From the NCBI GenBank assembly GCA_003427395.1, contig BFEA01000332.1, positions 399,910-429,909 of the forward strand: a stretch of DNA of 30,000 nt, written 5' to 3'. The notes under the pieces are model-generated. The model was not told where the DNA came from. It ran no database searches and saw nothing but the letters and a program-made list of their open reading frames with translations. The position numbers and the translations under genes were made by a program. The number at the start of each line of letters is the position of its first letter. Position 1 is the stretch's first letter. Of this stretch, positions 19,346 through 29,896 are shown in pieces. The stretch comes from Chara braunii (Eukaryota > Streptophyta > Charophyceae > Charales > Characeae).

Positions 19346-21031
19346 TTTTGGCTAGCCCCAAAAATCATGAAATTTTTAAAAACTGAAAAGGACGAATTTT
19401 GCCTGAAAATACACTTTGTCGTGGGGTTTACGACCTTTTTTATCCTTTTTTTTTTTGCTTATTTGGTGTCCACTCCACGGACTAGTGACACTTGAAAAAA
19501 CCCTGAAATTTTAAGGTTTTGTTAACCGTTTCTCAGATACGTCCAAAATGTTGGCATTTGAGAAGTGGTGTCGCATGAACCTTTATCCGCAGCCACTCAC
19601 CAAATGTCAAAGGCAGGCTCGTGGAGCCATTCACCAACAACAAAAAAAAATAAAAATCATAGGGTATATCGTCCCGTGTTTGGAAGATCCATTCTTACTT
19701 ATGCACATTCAATGAGTGATGTGGTGATGCCTATAGATACAATCTCAAAAAGTTTGAAAGAGGAATGTACAAAAAAATATATAAAAAAAGTAAAAACATT
19801 AGGTACTTCTAGGTATGGTCGCAAAAACGGTCATATATATTCAGGAAGGTCCCACATGTGAGTGTGCCCTCATTGGAGTTAACTATCCGTGTGAAATGGC
19901 GAAGTCCTGACGAGAATGTCCTACCTCTGGTCATTGGACCACTTTTTATCTGAACTCTTCCTTTTTGGTTGTCCATCTCCGTGATCGAAGGCATGAAATA
20001 AAGGATCCGGGTAGGTGCTGACCCTATACCTCATACGAAAAAAATTGAGCACACCCACCAGCAAAGGTGTCTATCCTCTTGCACAATTATTTTCATTGCT
20101 AACATCAATCAAATGTTATCGCTTTATATATTTGATTGTGCATTCAGGACTGTCTCTACATTTTGGAGACTTCCGAACAATCCCGAGATTCTTAAGGGGT
20201 ACTCCCTCTGGGACCTTCCTAAATCAATCTGATTGGAAATACAGTCAGATACGTCTGAGAAAACCTAAGAATGATTACTTGCCACCGTCCTTTTGAGCCC
20301 CCATCCCCCAATTGTCGGGACAATTATGGAGAACTAGGCAATGAATTGGATACCAAATGACTTACCTCCATGAGAGTGTGTGGAAGCTCCTAGCCAGACC
20401 ATTCTCGTATTATATATTCCCTCCAATAAACCTCATGGTTCTTATCTAGGCTGGAAGTTGTTCGAAATAGAACTATAGCCTATTGTGACTAGAGGAACAA
20501 TAAACCTCGTTATGCCCTCATTGGAAAATCCTTAGAATTCAGGATGAAGTCATTAGAAAACTTTTCGGTTTTCAGCATCGTCGTTACACCGCATCCTAAT
20601 TCGATGGGTCCCAAGAAAAAACCATGGAGGTCTTCATCGACCAATTTCATACGCATACACGCGGCTGTGGGAGTGGATGTTTGTTATCGTGTTAGGATGT
20701 CCGTGTGTCCTTGGGCGTGGTCAAGTGGCAGCGGCAGGGAGGCCTACCGGGCTGAAGAAAAACAAAGGCACCAACATCCCGATTGAGATTTCGAATTTCG
20801 AACCTTCGTTGTGATGCATCTATACCTACGCCGTCCTGGACACTAGACTCGAGACTTTATCCAAATGTTTGTGCGAAGGAGTGATGGCGGCTATAGCTTA
20901 AAAGATGGGCATTGGAACGTTGGGTGACCTAGCGTGCATGCGTAATGGTTCTCTACTGCGACGTCGTCTTCGTGTTCCGCATGCTCTTCGGGTTGTTATA
21001 ACTAAGCGCGAACGTAACGCTTTCGTGAAAC
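19346..21031. other. No gene recognised; 16-bp palindrome; weak tRNA-like motif
   Basis: AATTGTCGGGACAATT at 20310-20325 is a near-perfect palindrome (7-bp arms). At 20715-20730, GCGTGGTCAAGTGGCA resembles an A box, and TTTCGAA words at about 20788-20803 resemble a B box, so a decayed SINE is possible. Open frames at 19565-19861, 20015-20296 and 20544-20786 show no recognisable domain. Confidence 0.4.
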
Positions 21032-21436
21032 ATGGAGAGCGTGAGCGTGGTCCCCATCAACGTGCAAAAGGTGCAGCGAGGGCGCCGGCGGGCGAACGAG
21101 ATGCGCATTGCAAATCCTGAAGATGGAGAGAGAGCTCCCGAGTGGAGCGAATACATTAATGATATTGGAGAGAAACACAATGGTCATAGTTGTGTCAGCC
21201 GTTGCCATGCGTTATTGAATTGAGAGAACGATAGTTCGCCTGAGGATGAGATTGTCCGTTCGCAAGCAGAGGCAGTTGATGCAACAAGTGATGGATGCAC
21301 CCGATTGTGTGCCGTTATCGGAATCCATTGTGCAATCCTGTTGCGCCATGGCATCGGGTGTGATCCCGCGGGCAACATCGATATGGTGGATGAGGAAAAG
21401 GACGAGAGGGACATGGGAGGATCTCCAACAGTTTGA
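21032..21436 (+). pseudogene. Unrecognised acidic open frame with one TGA
   Basis: I do not recognise it. One frame runs 134 codons from ATG and is interrupted only by TGA at 21221. It is rich in Glu/Asp with a basic patch (VQKVQRGRRRANEMRIANPE) and stretches such as ENDSSPEDEIVRSQAEAVD. Overlapping frames are open on both strands here, including a 185-codon - strand frame (21315-21872), and the region has more GC than its surroundings, so chance is a real possibility. Confidence 0.25.
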
Positions 21437-22265
21437 CGACACAGAGAAGCTGCGGAGAGGAGTAGTCAATGGCGCGCTCCGACTGCCTGCTGGATGTTTC
21501 CCTCCTGTCCATCGTCGTCTTCCTCAACATTCGTCGTTTTCTTCTATTTCCGGGACCCCACACAACGACGCATACGTGGAACAGCACGACAAGGACCAGG
21601 AGAAGAGGCCAGCAGCAAGAGCGGGAACCGCTGGAGGACGTCTGCCATGAATCGCAGCATGTGAGGCATGTACCAAACAAAACTTGCATCAATGCACCTG
21701 ACAATAGCTGACAAAATACCCAAGGCGGATGATTGTAATTGGCCGGTAGTGCTTCAACATTGACTGTAGAAAAAAACAAAAAAATTCGACTGTTGGACAT
21801 CACGGCTGGTGAAGCGCGCACGGAAAACCTCGCTTCGTGGAGCGCCTTGCAATTGAAGAACCACCCCCACATATTTCTGCATTAACGGTAACGGTGGAAG
21901 GCTGTTGGGGGGCCGTCAGGTACTAGAGGTCGGCGATGTCCGCCCAATGGACCACGGACGACCTATGCATCAACATCGACCCAAAATTCTCCTATCAGCG
22001 CTCACTCCATAACATGTTGTCAATCGCGGCTCCCTTAAACCACCAGTACTTGGCCCGGTTACCGATGCCGAGCCTGGAATGTCCCTGCGCGCCAATTTTT
22101 GTTGAAGCATCGGGTTACCATTGTCGAGCGCATCAGCTCCGGCCATGTCACGCAAGAGTTGAACACAAACAAAATCAAGAGACAACTTGGGAACGATGCA
22201 AAAATAATCCCCTGAGCCGTCGAGAAGGTCGCGGTAACATCGTTCCGTCGCCGCTCTAGTCGGGT
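21437..22265. other. Overlapping open frames on both strands, none assignable
   Basis: Frames of 70-185 codons overlap on both strands (21469-21711 +, 21936-22259 +, 21970-22272 -). None shows a domain. A 22-base word at 22035-22056 recurs exactly, inverted, at 28493-28514. Confidence 0.4.
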
Positions 22266-22320
22266 GCGCCAACTATACATCTCGCGGTCCCCTACGACAG
22301 GATAGGTTTTCGCAGGGCAT

Positions 22321-22520
22321 AAGCTTGCCTCCCTAAGGGGTTGTCACCACCCTTAGGGGCGTATCTCTACCAAGCTACTGATCCACATGCGAAAGTTTTT
22401 ACCTGCAGTCGCAGAGGTAGATCAGCCGATGGCGTTTGCTCATCTCGCTGCAGCATAGGAAACGTTTGGTTAACGCCAAGTGGACCCAACGCCGTCCGTC
22501 CCTCAGGGCGTTGATCTCCT
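22321..22520. repeat. Cluster of perfect stem-loops
   Basis: The stems are CCCTAAGG/CCTTAGGG (22331-22358), CTGC/GCAG within ACCT/AGGT (about 22402-22419), TTGG/CCAA (22466-22479) and CAACGCC/GGCGTTG (22488-22513). This is the same kind of structure as the dense block at 26.2-28.5 kb, but sparser. Confidence 0.7.
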
Positions 22521-23390
22521 AAGTTCGGAACGTGCATTTGTTGACTAGGACAGCCTCAACCAAGCGTGAAACCCTCAGATATAATCCTAGCTTCTTTACG
22601 ATTAGTTTCAATAGAAAAATTTCTCAGAATTAAATAATCATGCTATAGTAAAATTACATTCTAAATTTTAAATTTTCATTCCATCTTAAATAATGTGATT
22701 CCAATTTTAAAATTTTTCGTTTTACTTGAAAACTTTCATTCCGAGAATGGGGTATCCCTTCTTATTTGAACTGCATGTTAGAGATGAAATGAAAGTCTGG
22801 ATGAGTTTATAAACACCGAAATGATAATTAGACAGAAATTTATCAAATAAAACTGTAAATTTTAGAATTGGATGAACACCGGAATGATAATTTATAAATA
22901 TGAAGGATTTTTTTTTTATGGAATGTTTTTTCAACTTTCATTTCTCGAGGAAATTTTTCTGTTGTTGAAAACAAAACAACAATAAATTTGCATATCTTAT
23001 ATCAAAATTATCATAGATCAGATCTTTGACTTGATGAGCCGGTTTGCCAAAGTATTTCTTCTCAACCTGCATAACTGAAGAACTTTTATATTGTCGCTCC
23101 AAGATTATTAATTGAAGGAAAAATTAGGACTGATCTTCCTATGATGACTACTGAAACTTGTCATTAATAACTTTTGCAAATAAATATTACTGCTACCATG
23201 CAGACCAACAAGTGATCTGGTTCCTGGTCGAAGTTTGAACTCTCGGTTCTACTACACCTCCGATATCATCTCCAGTTTACTTCTGCCGTGCATCCTTATG
23301 CATATGATTACCCCTCAATGCATAAGCATGATAGTGCAATCATCGGGGTAATCCAGATACTATCCATTTGGTTGGACCTAACTTCGACAA
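22521..23390. other. AT-rich sequence without a gene
   Basis: Nothing coding is visible. A short diverged direct repeat (ACCGAAATGATAATTA at about 22816 and ACCGGAATGATAATTT at about 22877) is present. Confidence 0.5.

Positions 23391-23428
<38 letters not shown>
23391..23428 (+). repeat. (ATT)n microsatellite
   Basis: This is an uninterrupted run of about twelve ATT units. A shorter one lies at 29243-29266. Confidence 0.95.
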
Positions 23429-23531
23429 CTTAAGATTACCTCGTAAAGCCATAATTCATATGGCTTCTTTGACGGGATTAGTCTATACAAGGGGTTTTCT
23501 TGAATCTGAGTAAGATTTTTAGAAGTGGTGT

Positions 23532-25184
23532 CTAACCCTGGTAAATTTGTCGTCCTTCACGCACTTGTGCCTCCAACAAATCCAAACGCGCACGCTTGTC
23601 GTGGTCGAATACCAGGGTTGTCGCTCGTCCGCCCCGCATGACTCTAATAATCTGAGTACCATAGAGGGAGACCATCTGTGAGGCTAGTCTCCACACTATG
23701 ACTCGAAAAGGCCGACTAAGTCCAAATAGGTGTCGGGCCTCTGTATCCCGGATCCGGACGACGCTGAAACGTCTACCGGGCGAGGTAATCTTAATAGTAG
23801 TTAATACTCACAATGACTCGAGAGAGGCATTGAAGATTACTTGCGCGGTGGAAATACAAGGTATATCCAAAAAACTCATCCTGGATCCGGACCGTATTTG
23901 CCTAGAAATCCGCACGAGTATTGAAAAAAAATCCTACGCCGTTTCGTAACAATCCGACGAAGTCGATCCACTCAGTAGGAGAGTCATCACGAACCCGTAA
24001 AAGTTGCTCCGCTCCTCTGATAAGGTCGTCCTCATGTGTGTCGCGAACCAGCAGGTACCTCAAAATCGTCAAATCTCGTCACGCTCCAGGCATCTGCATG
24101 TCAGAACAAAACTACATTAGTCACGTAATCGTTCCATGAGTTCGTCTTCCTCGTCATGCCAAGCATATTCGGAGAACGGCTCGATACATAGAATGACAAA
24201 TTTGTTGGCATCTCGCATGATATATTCCGATGGAAGGTCCTTACCATTCGTTCATCCAAAGTACCAGACGAATGAATATTAACCTTATCTCTAGGATTTC
24301 ATTCATCCGAAGGTTTAACTCATACGGCTGCGTCACAATCAAATTCATGTTCGAAAAATCTCGATCGGGCAGCGGGGGTGCGAACTCATAATGAAGAATG
24401 TTTAATCCATCCCTTGACCTGAAAATGAAGAGTCTTGGGGGATTTCGCGCGCCGCCGTCCCAAAATCGCGAAATATCGTCTTCCGCATACAACTCAAGTG
24501 GGTTGAAGACGATTCGCCCTATTCTTTCTAATCTTTCTTCATTACGCTTTGGGGACTCAACTCAATCTGATGCAACCTCACGGTTGCGAAAAAGGTGAAA
24601 AATCGTCGTCCTTGCAGTCATCTGAAAGAAAAGAAGACAGGGGCGATTAAGTTAATTTTTTTTGTCCACTAAGTATTACTAAAACATTTGTCTTCCTTCT
24701 GGTTCGTGCTTCTTATGGCACGGCCAGCCGCGTCGAGAGTACCTAAGTACACTCTATTTTGCTAATAAGACACGAACTGGACTGCTTGAGGCACCAATTC
24801 TCCATGCGTCAGTGACTCATAAAATGACCAGCAAATGTATGCTATAACAGTTTCTCGTTACACAGGGCACCAATAACTTAAAGTCGCTCCGTGAAGATGT
24901 TTTTGTCCATCCCCTAGGAGGTGGTATGGGATACCCCTCATCCTCGCCCGAGTAAACCTCCGAACTCAGAAGTCGGGTTGGCTCCACCGCGACAGCATGA
25001 TACCCCCCCGCAAAGCGTTCCACTCTAAGTCGATAACAGGGTCGGCCCCTACGGCAACGAACCCCCTCCCCAGATGCCTCCTAGGCAAAGGAAAAGCATC
25101 TACACAGTGGGCAAACAAACTCTTGCCGCCTGACGTCAAAAGAAACTTAGATGAAGAAAAAAAATCATAGAAGAAAAAAAACAC
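23532..25184 (-). pseudogene. Decayed, possibly spliced coding block of unknown function
   Basis: I do not recognise the protein. On the - strand, protein-like frames follow one another. The first is 25184-24762, with GADPVIDLEWNALRGG, HLHGATLSYWCPV and THGELVPQAVQF. The second is 24621-24241, beginning ATG right after the acceptor-like TTCTTTTCTTTCAG; it includes RFWDGGARNPPRLFIF and HYEFAPPLPDRDF. Then come 24246-24117 (FVILCIEPFSEYAWHDEEDE), 24093-23791 (EWIDFVGLLRNGVGFFFN) and 23807-23532 (RLASQMVSLYGTQIIRVMRG). A GTAAGG donor lies at about 24245 and an ACTAAT plus TGCAG acceptor at about 24095. In-frame TGA/TAG/TAA and frame changes indicate decay. It could be a host pseudogene, a transposon protein or an integrated viral sequence. 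Confidence 0.5.
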
Positions 25185-25920
25185 TCAGACGGACGGACAT
25201 ATACGAAGAAGGTCATTCGGGAAAGAACAGATGACCTTGGGGAACGAGTCTAAGTCCAATTGTGTCCCTCTTCTTTGTGCTCGCTTCATTTTCGTCGTCA
25301 TTTTTTTTTTATAGTTTACACGCACCTACAAGCATAAAGACGAGAAAACAATCATTCTTCCATCATCATCACCCTTATCCATCTCAGTCCACATGTCGTA
25401 CCTGCAATCAAGTTAAATCACAAATAGACCACCATACAGTCACTTTGCCATCGTCGAACTCCCCATTATACACACAAACACACATTTCCTTTTTCCTTTC
25501 CAATGAACGTTCAGAGAACCAAGGTCCAGCAAGTGTGGGTTCACACAGGTGTGAAGGGAACTGAGTCAGATTATCTGACCTTGAGTAAAGTTCAATGGCA
25601 CTCTCAAGAAAACCGTATAGAATTACGCCCTTTTGACGAGAAGGTCGTCGCACCTAATCGTCAGCAAAGTGATCGACACCACTCCCTTGTGACAACCGCT
25701 TGCCACAATACCCTCTCAGCACACAATCCTCTTCCAGTAATCTGACGACGTTTTCTCGTTACCGCCACTTGGTTCCAAAGCCACAACGTCTTTGCCGCGT
25801 CACGCTCACGGCACTTCAAAATGCAACACCGGTTTGACGCACCTCCTCTGTGTCAATGCCCCACCTCCACTCAGTGCAAAAATATTATCGTTACCGCCGT
25901 GAAAACAGTGTCGTTGCTGG
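25185..25920. other. No gene recognised
   Basis: Small open frames on both strands (25262-25564 +, 25408-25653 -, 25503-25745 +) overlap each other and lack domains. Confidence 0.45.
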
Positions 25921-26084
25921 AAAAAATCCGGCAGCGCTCCCGCACTACCGCCGAAAAAAACAGAACTGCTGCCGCAAAAATTCGGCTCCGTTTCCGCACT
26001 ACCGCCGAAAAAAACAGAACTGCTGCCGCAAAGATTTGGCAGCGCTTCCGCACCACCGCCGTAAGATCAGAACCGCCTTGTCGC
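25921..26084 (+). repeat. Three tandem units of about 54 bp
   Basis: The units are 25921-25975, 25976-26029 and 26030-26084. Each has an A-run, TCGGC or TTGGC, TTCCGCACTACCGCCG and GAACTGCTGCCGC. The third is degraded at its end. 54 is a multiple of three, so both strands stay open across the array; the resulting repetitive peptide frames are not evidence of a gene. Confidence 0.85.
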
Positions 26085-26955
26085 CGCTTATCCGCTGCTG
26101 TGTAATTTCGGCAACATTTCCCCACTACAGTCGAAAAATGGTTGGCCACAATAAGTAAAATTTGGGCTCCAGGCCCAAACTTCACTGTGCTGCACTGCCC
26201 CAGTCTCGCAGCGTCTCCTGGTCTGTCCCGTGAGACCATTACCATCCAGAGGGGATGGGAGTAGAGTGCTCGCTGCCTTGGCTATGGCTACCCTACTCTT
26301 CACCTCGCACTCCTTTGTAGGTCTCCAACCTTTTCTCACGTTGCCTCAGGCAGCACCTCCAGCAGCCAGCAACACTCAAGTGTGCTCATCACACACTGGC
26401 ATCACGAGTGCATTGTGTGGCAGTTGGAGGACAGCTGTCTATTTTATAATAGCTGAGGAGGGTTGGACGTCACTCCAGCCCCCAGGCAAAATCGCAGACT
26501 CACAGTGAACCCTTGATCTGGCCAAGATCCAGGGCTAAATGTGGCTGCACCACAGCCACAACCTTAGTGTGAAGCAGTTTTTTTAACTGCCCTATTTTAT
26601 TTTCCTTTTTCTTTTTCCCAACTATCTTGGAATCTCACAAGATAGCAGGGTTCCTGCCATTTTTTAAACTATTTTTCGTTTTTTTTTTTGATAAGGGGCT
26701 GAAGAGATACAACCCTTTTCAGTTTGATGTATCTGAACTTTTTTTTCAGGGCACATACATCGGGGAAAAGGCTGTACTTAGCCTTTTCCTTTTATGACTC
26801 CTCAATTTCCAGGCTCCCTGCAAAAATGGGAGCCTGTCAGTTACCTCTAGCAGCTTGCACCAGAGGTAACACCTCGTGAGGACAAGTGTCCCTACGAAAA
26901 ACAAAGAAAAAAAAGAAAAGAAAAGAATAAATAAAAGAAAAATTTTAACCCCCTC

Positions 26956-27000
26956 AACTGCAATGCTCCTGGCCGTGATTTGAGCCAGGGGCATGCAGTT
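26956..27000. repeat. Long stem-loop (about 16 paired bases)
   Basis: AACTGCA...GCTCCTGGC pairs with GCCAGGGGC...CAGTT, including one G-T pair, around a 10-base loop. It is one of the strongest members of the hairpin array. Confidence 0.8.
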
Positions 27001-27102
27001 GTCTGTCAACTGCCTGTTCCTTCCCTCTGCCGCTCTCCCCTGAAAACGGGGAGTACAGTTGTCAGGTTGGGAGGAGTAGGTCCTCCTCCTCCCAACCAAC
27101 CC

Positions 27103-27105
<3 letters not shown>

Positions 27106-27181
<76 letters not shown>
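27106..27181 (+). repeat. (TC)n microsatellite
   Basis: This is an uninterrupted TC run of about 38 units. It separates the 12-bp stem at 27065-27097 from the CGAGATTT/AAATCTCG stem at 27197-27213. Confidence 0.98.
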
Positions 27182-27184
<3 letters not shown>

Positions 27185-27356
27185 TACTGTGGGCCACGAG
27201 ATTTAAAATCTCGCGGTCATAGTAAGTTGATAGAAAAATGGAGTGAGAGCTTTTGTGCTCCCACACAGCCCAAAAGACTGTTTTCTTTTCTTTTACTGTC
27301 ACGAGGCAGTTGCCTCGTTTGTTTTGTTTTCCCTTTTTTTTTTTTTTTACAGTTTA

Positions 27357-27432
27357 CTTCGTTTTGGCCCTTCCCCGTTTTCCTTGTTGGCCGTGCCTCA
27401 ATGGTTGCGAACGGGAAGGGGAGAAAACGAAG
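27357..27432. repeat. Stem-loop with 23-base arms
   Basis: The left arm 27357-27379 (CTTCGTTTT...CCCCGTT) and right arm 27410-27432 (AACGGG...AAAACGAAG) pair at about 19 of 23 positions around a 30-base loop. Confidence 0.75.
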
Positions 27433-27656
27433 AGAATTCAAAAAGAAAAAAAAGAAAAGAAACTAATTTTTTTTTACATAGAAATAAAGTGTTAATGCCC
27501 TGAAAAATGGGCGTCCGTACACCCCCATATCTTGGGAGTAGATTCATTCAATTTTGCTCATCCTACCGTTGGTGTCCTCGTGGGGTCAACCACAGGTAGG
27601 TTGGCAACCCCTTTCTCCTCTTTCCCTCTCTTTCTCTTTTTAGAAACCGCCCCAGC

Positions 27657-27713
27657 GCGCGGTAGATCTCAGTCGCGTGATCTTGATGATCGCGCGACCG
27701 AAATCGACCGCGC
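27657..27713. repeat. GC-rich stem-loop with 26-base arms
   Basis: The arms at 27657-27682 and 27688-27713 (GCGCGGTAGATC... against ...TCGACCGCGC) pair at 21 of 26 positions around a TTGAT loop. It is the largest hairpin in the array and contains several CG dinucleotides. Confidence 0.85.
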
Positions 27714-27718
27714 CTGAC

Positions 27719-27816
27719 TGCTCCACAATGGGCTGTTATAAAACGAGCTAGCCCAGTGGGGCATTATAGCTTCGATCCCGTATATCAGGCTGGTCTGCTA
27801 CCTACTAGGCTAGCTC
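27719..27816. repeat. Interlocking inverted repeats with tRNA-like motifs
   Basis: TGCTCCACAATGGGC (27719-27733) pairs with GCCCAGTGGGGCA (27751-27763). GAGCTAGCC (27745-27753) pairs perfectly with GGCTAGCTC (27808-27816). The arms overlap, so only one can form at a time. On the - strand, TAGCCTAGTAGGTAGCAG resembles an A box and GGGATCGAAGC a B box, but the arms do not fold as a tRNA. Confidence 0.6.
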
Positions 27817-28492
27817 CTATTTCACATAGAGTTAGAATCAACCCTTCTATATGAAGGGTTTTGGCACCCAATAGACCACCCAGCGGCCTTACAAGGCCCG
27901 CCTATTTCCACGACTGGCTGGTTTGTCGGCGGGCATAGCCTCAACAGCTGCCCCACTCAACAGGCCACAACACCAACCCTTTTGGGCCTCGGCGCAAAAG
28001 CCCCGAGGACCAAAAAAAAAAAAAAGCTTTATATTTCCTCTGTGTCACAGTTCCATCCTCCGTCGCGGCGACCCCTTTTCCACCTACCTAGGCCCTGAAT
28101 TGCGCGGATTTTAGGCAGAATAAGGTTTTATTTTAACGTTCCCATGCCCGCACGTTCCTGCGGTTTCGACAGAAGCGAAGCATTGCCATTCACATCCGTT
28201 ACTCCCGGACGCCACACGCGTCCGGACTAAAGTTTGAGAAATTTTTAGTCTCTGCCATAGGTCAGGTATGAATAAACTTTTTGGCAAATGTCAGTCTCAT
28301 CAAGTCCTTCAATTCAGCAAAAAGGTCAGACAACGTCCGACGTTGAAAAACCCCGGCAAACACCCTTGTCAGGGTTTTTGCCCCGACACCGTTTCAATTT
28401 TTTTTTGGCTGGCGCGTCCAGTCATAGTGGTCTGGTACCTCGAAGCCCTAAAGGTGCGGTGCGTTAACGGGAAAGCACCGCGGTCGATAGCT

Positions 28493-28514
28493 GGGCCAAG
28501 TACTGGTGGTTTAA
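28493..28514 (+). repeat. 22-bp exact word shared (inverted) with 22035-22056
   Basis: The word starts GGGCCAAGTACTGG and ends GGTTTAA, and it is identical to the reverse complement of 22035-22056. The flanks differ except for a few bases. Confidence 0.8.
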
Positions 28515-28641
28515 TCCAAGGGAATTTGGGAGGACCCCTTGTATCCAAGGACGTTTTGGCTGGTGATTCCGAGGAACCCAAGGAAATATCTCCCTACCGT
28601 TTTCACATTCTTTCAAGGAATTTGGTGAATTAGGACCTGCT

Positions 28642-29242
28642 CTTTTCAAAAAATAGGATTTCCAAGGAGGGTTGAATGAGGCCCAATGCTTTCTATTTCA
28701 AGGCAGACGCTAGCAAGCTTCCTACAACTGCATGATCCTACCCTGCCAAGCCCCCAACGTGAACTGAAACCTCAATGCATGATCAGACACCACTAGCAGT
28801 GCCGGGATGGCTCCATCTATTGGTGGGGAGCAACACCTGCTGGAAATCGGGTCCAGCGTCCCAGGCTGTAAAGTGCAATTATACAGTTTGATGTGAATCG
28901 TGTCAGGTACGAGAAGAATCAGAAAAAAAAAAAAAAGGATCAATTTCCTCACTTTGCTTGAATGGACATACAGAAGAAGATCGAGAGAAGAAAGTGTAAG
29001 GTGAAATTGAGAGAATAACATAGCTTTTAAAAAAAATAAAAATGAATGGACATACTGGCCCTCTGTTCTTTCGGGCATGTACCTGACCACGATAACGGTC
29101 AAGTTCGCTCTAAGCAGTCATATTTTGACTATGACGTGTAGAAGTTGGGATGAACGGCGGGAGACGTGGCAGACTTGACCGTGACATGTAGGTTCCACGT
29201 AATGCTGACTCAACAGGAGAAATCTAATGAAGTGCTAATTAT
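28642..29242. other. No gene recognised
   Basis: One - strand open frame (28722-29102) has no recognisable domain. Two small hairpins (GATGG/CCATC near 28806; GCTGG/CCAGC near 28840) are visible. Confidence 0.45.
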
Positions 29243-29294
29243 ATTATTATTATTATTATTATTATTTTTTAATTATTGTCCTCCCTGCCTCCCG

Positions 29295-29620
29295 GGCTGA
29301 ATACGCCTACCCAAGGCCATAGTTACGAGGTAGGACTTTTTTGGACGTATCATCCCGCAACAGGCGCCCAGGTTCCGACACGCCCAATGCAGAGTGTCCG
29401 GGAGGCTGAATACCCCTACCCAAGGGCATAGTTACGAGGTAGGACTTTTTGGACGTATCATACCGAAACAGGCGGCCAGCTTCCGACACGCCCGATGCAG
29501 AGTGTCCGGGAGGCTGAATACGCCTACCCAAGAGCGTAGTTACGATGTAGGACTCTTTTTTGGACGTATCATACCGCAACAGGCGCCCAGGTTCCGACAA
29601 GCCCAATGCAGAGTGTCCGG
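29295..29620 (+). repeat. Three tandem 109-bp repeats
   Basis: The units 29295-29403, 29404-29511 and 29512-29620 each begin GGCTGAATAC and end AGAGTGTCCGG, differing at a few positions. Open frames across them on both strands repeat with the unit and are not evidence of coding. A tRNA-like AGTTCGAACCC word lies just downstream (about 29638). Confidence 0.95.
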
Positions 29621-29740
29621 ATGACCTAACGGTGCAGAGTTCGAACCCTCACTCTCAAGAAGTCTGCTTGGCGGAACCTCTCGCCACCGACCCGAGCCGG
29701 AAAAGACGCTCCTCACAGCCGAGCTCCCATCAAGCTCCCG

Positions 29741-29857
29741 ACCCGGGGCTACTGTAGGTCCCACTTGCACGAATAAAGAGATACTGGCCGTAGATAGCAA
29801 AGATCAACGGCCGAAATCTCCTAATTTGCGCAAGTGGGACCTACAGTAGCCCCGGGT
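29741..29857. mobile_element. MITE-like element, 117 bp, with about 30-bp terminal inverted repeats
   Basis: The left end ACCCGGGGCTACTGTAGG through CCACTTGC (29741-29768) matches the reverse complement of 29830-29857 perfectly, with one mismatch further in. An inner pair GGCCGT/ACGGCC is also present. There is no coding capacity. I see no clear target-site duplication, so the superfamily is not assigned. Confidence 0.75.
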
Positions 29858-29896
29858 AGCAATTATTCTTTTGGCAGGTACGTGCCCGGCCGACGG

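Larger units (their letters stand above)
26161..28541. repeat. Dense array of about 35 short stem-loops
   Basis: Nearly every 50-70 bases there is an inverted repeat of 5-12 bp (longer in four cases) with a short loop. Perfect examples are TTTGGGC/GCCCAAA (26161-26179), TGTGGCT/AGCCACA (26540-26560), GGAAAAGGCT/AGCCTTTTCC (26764-26789), AGGCTCCC/GGGAGCCT (26811-26835), GTTACCTCT/AGAGGTAAC (26840-26870), GGTTGGGAGGAG and complement (27065-27097) and ACGAGGCA/TGCCTCGT (27301-27318). Others are GAGCTAGCC/GGCTAGCTC (27745-27816), AACCCTT/AAGGGTT (27840-27860), CCGGACGC/GCGTCCGG (28205-28225), CAACGTC/GACGTTG (28331-28345), AAAAACCC/GGGTTTTT (28346-28379) and GCGGTGC/GCACCGC (28456-28491). Arm sequences differ from hairpin to hairpin, so it is not a repeat family. 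No gene is recognised within. Confidence 0.85.

Noticed and set aside
21315-21872. 185-codon - strand frame as a gene
   Set aside because: Cys/Leu/Ser/Arg-rich composition typical of an antisense frame; several other frames are open over the same bases.
27006-27302. Open frames over the (TC)n microsatellite on both strands
   Set aside because: They arise from the dinucleotide repeat and disappear outside it.
27743-27817. tRNA gene on the - strand
   Set aside because: A- and B-box-like words and 9-bp outer complementarity are present, but the T arm is in the wrong place and no anticodon arm forms.
29295-29620. CRISPR-like array
   Set aside because: The units are whole-length tandem repeats without unique spacers, in eukaryotic DNA.
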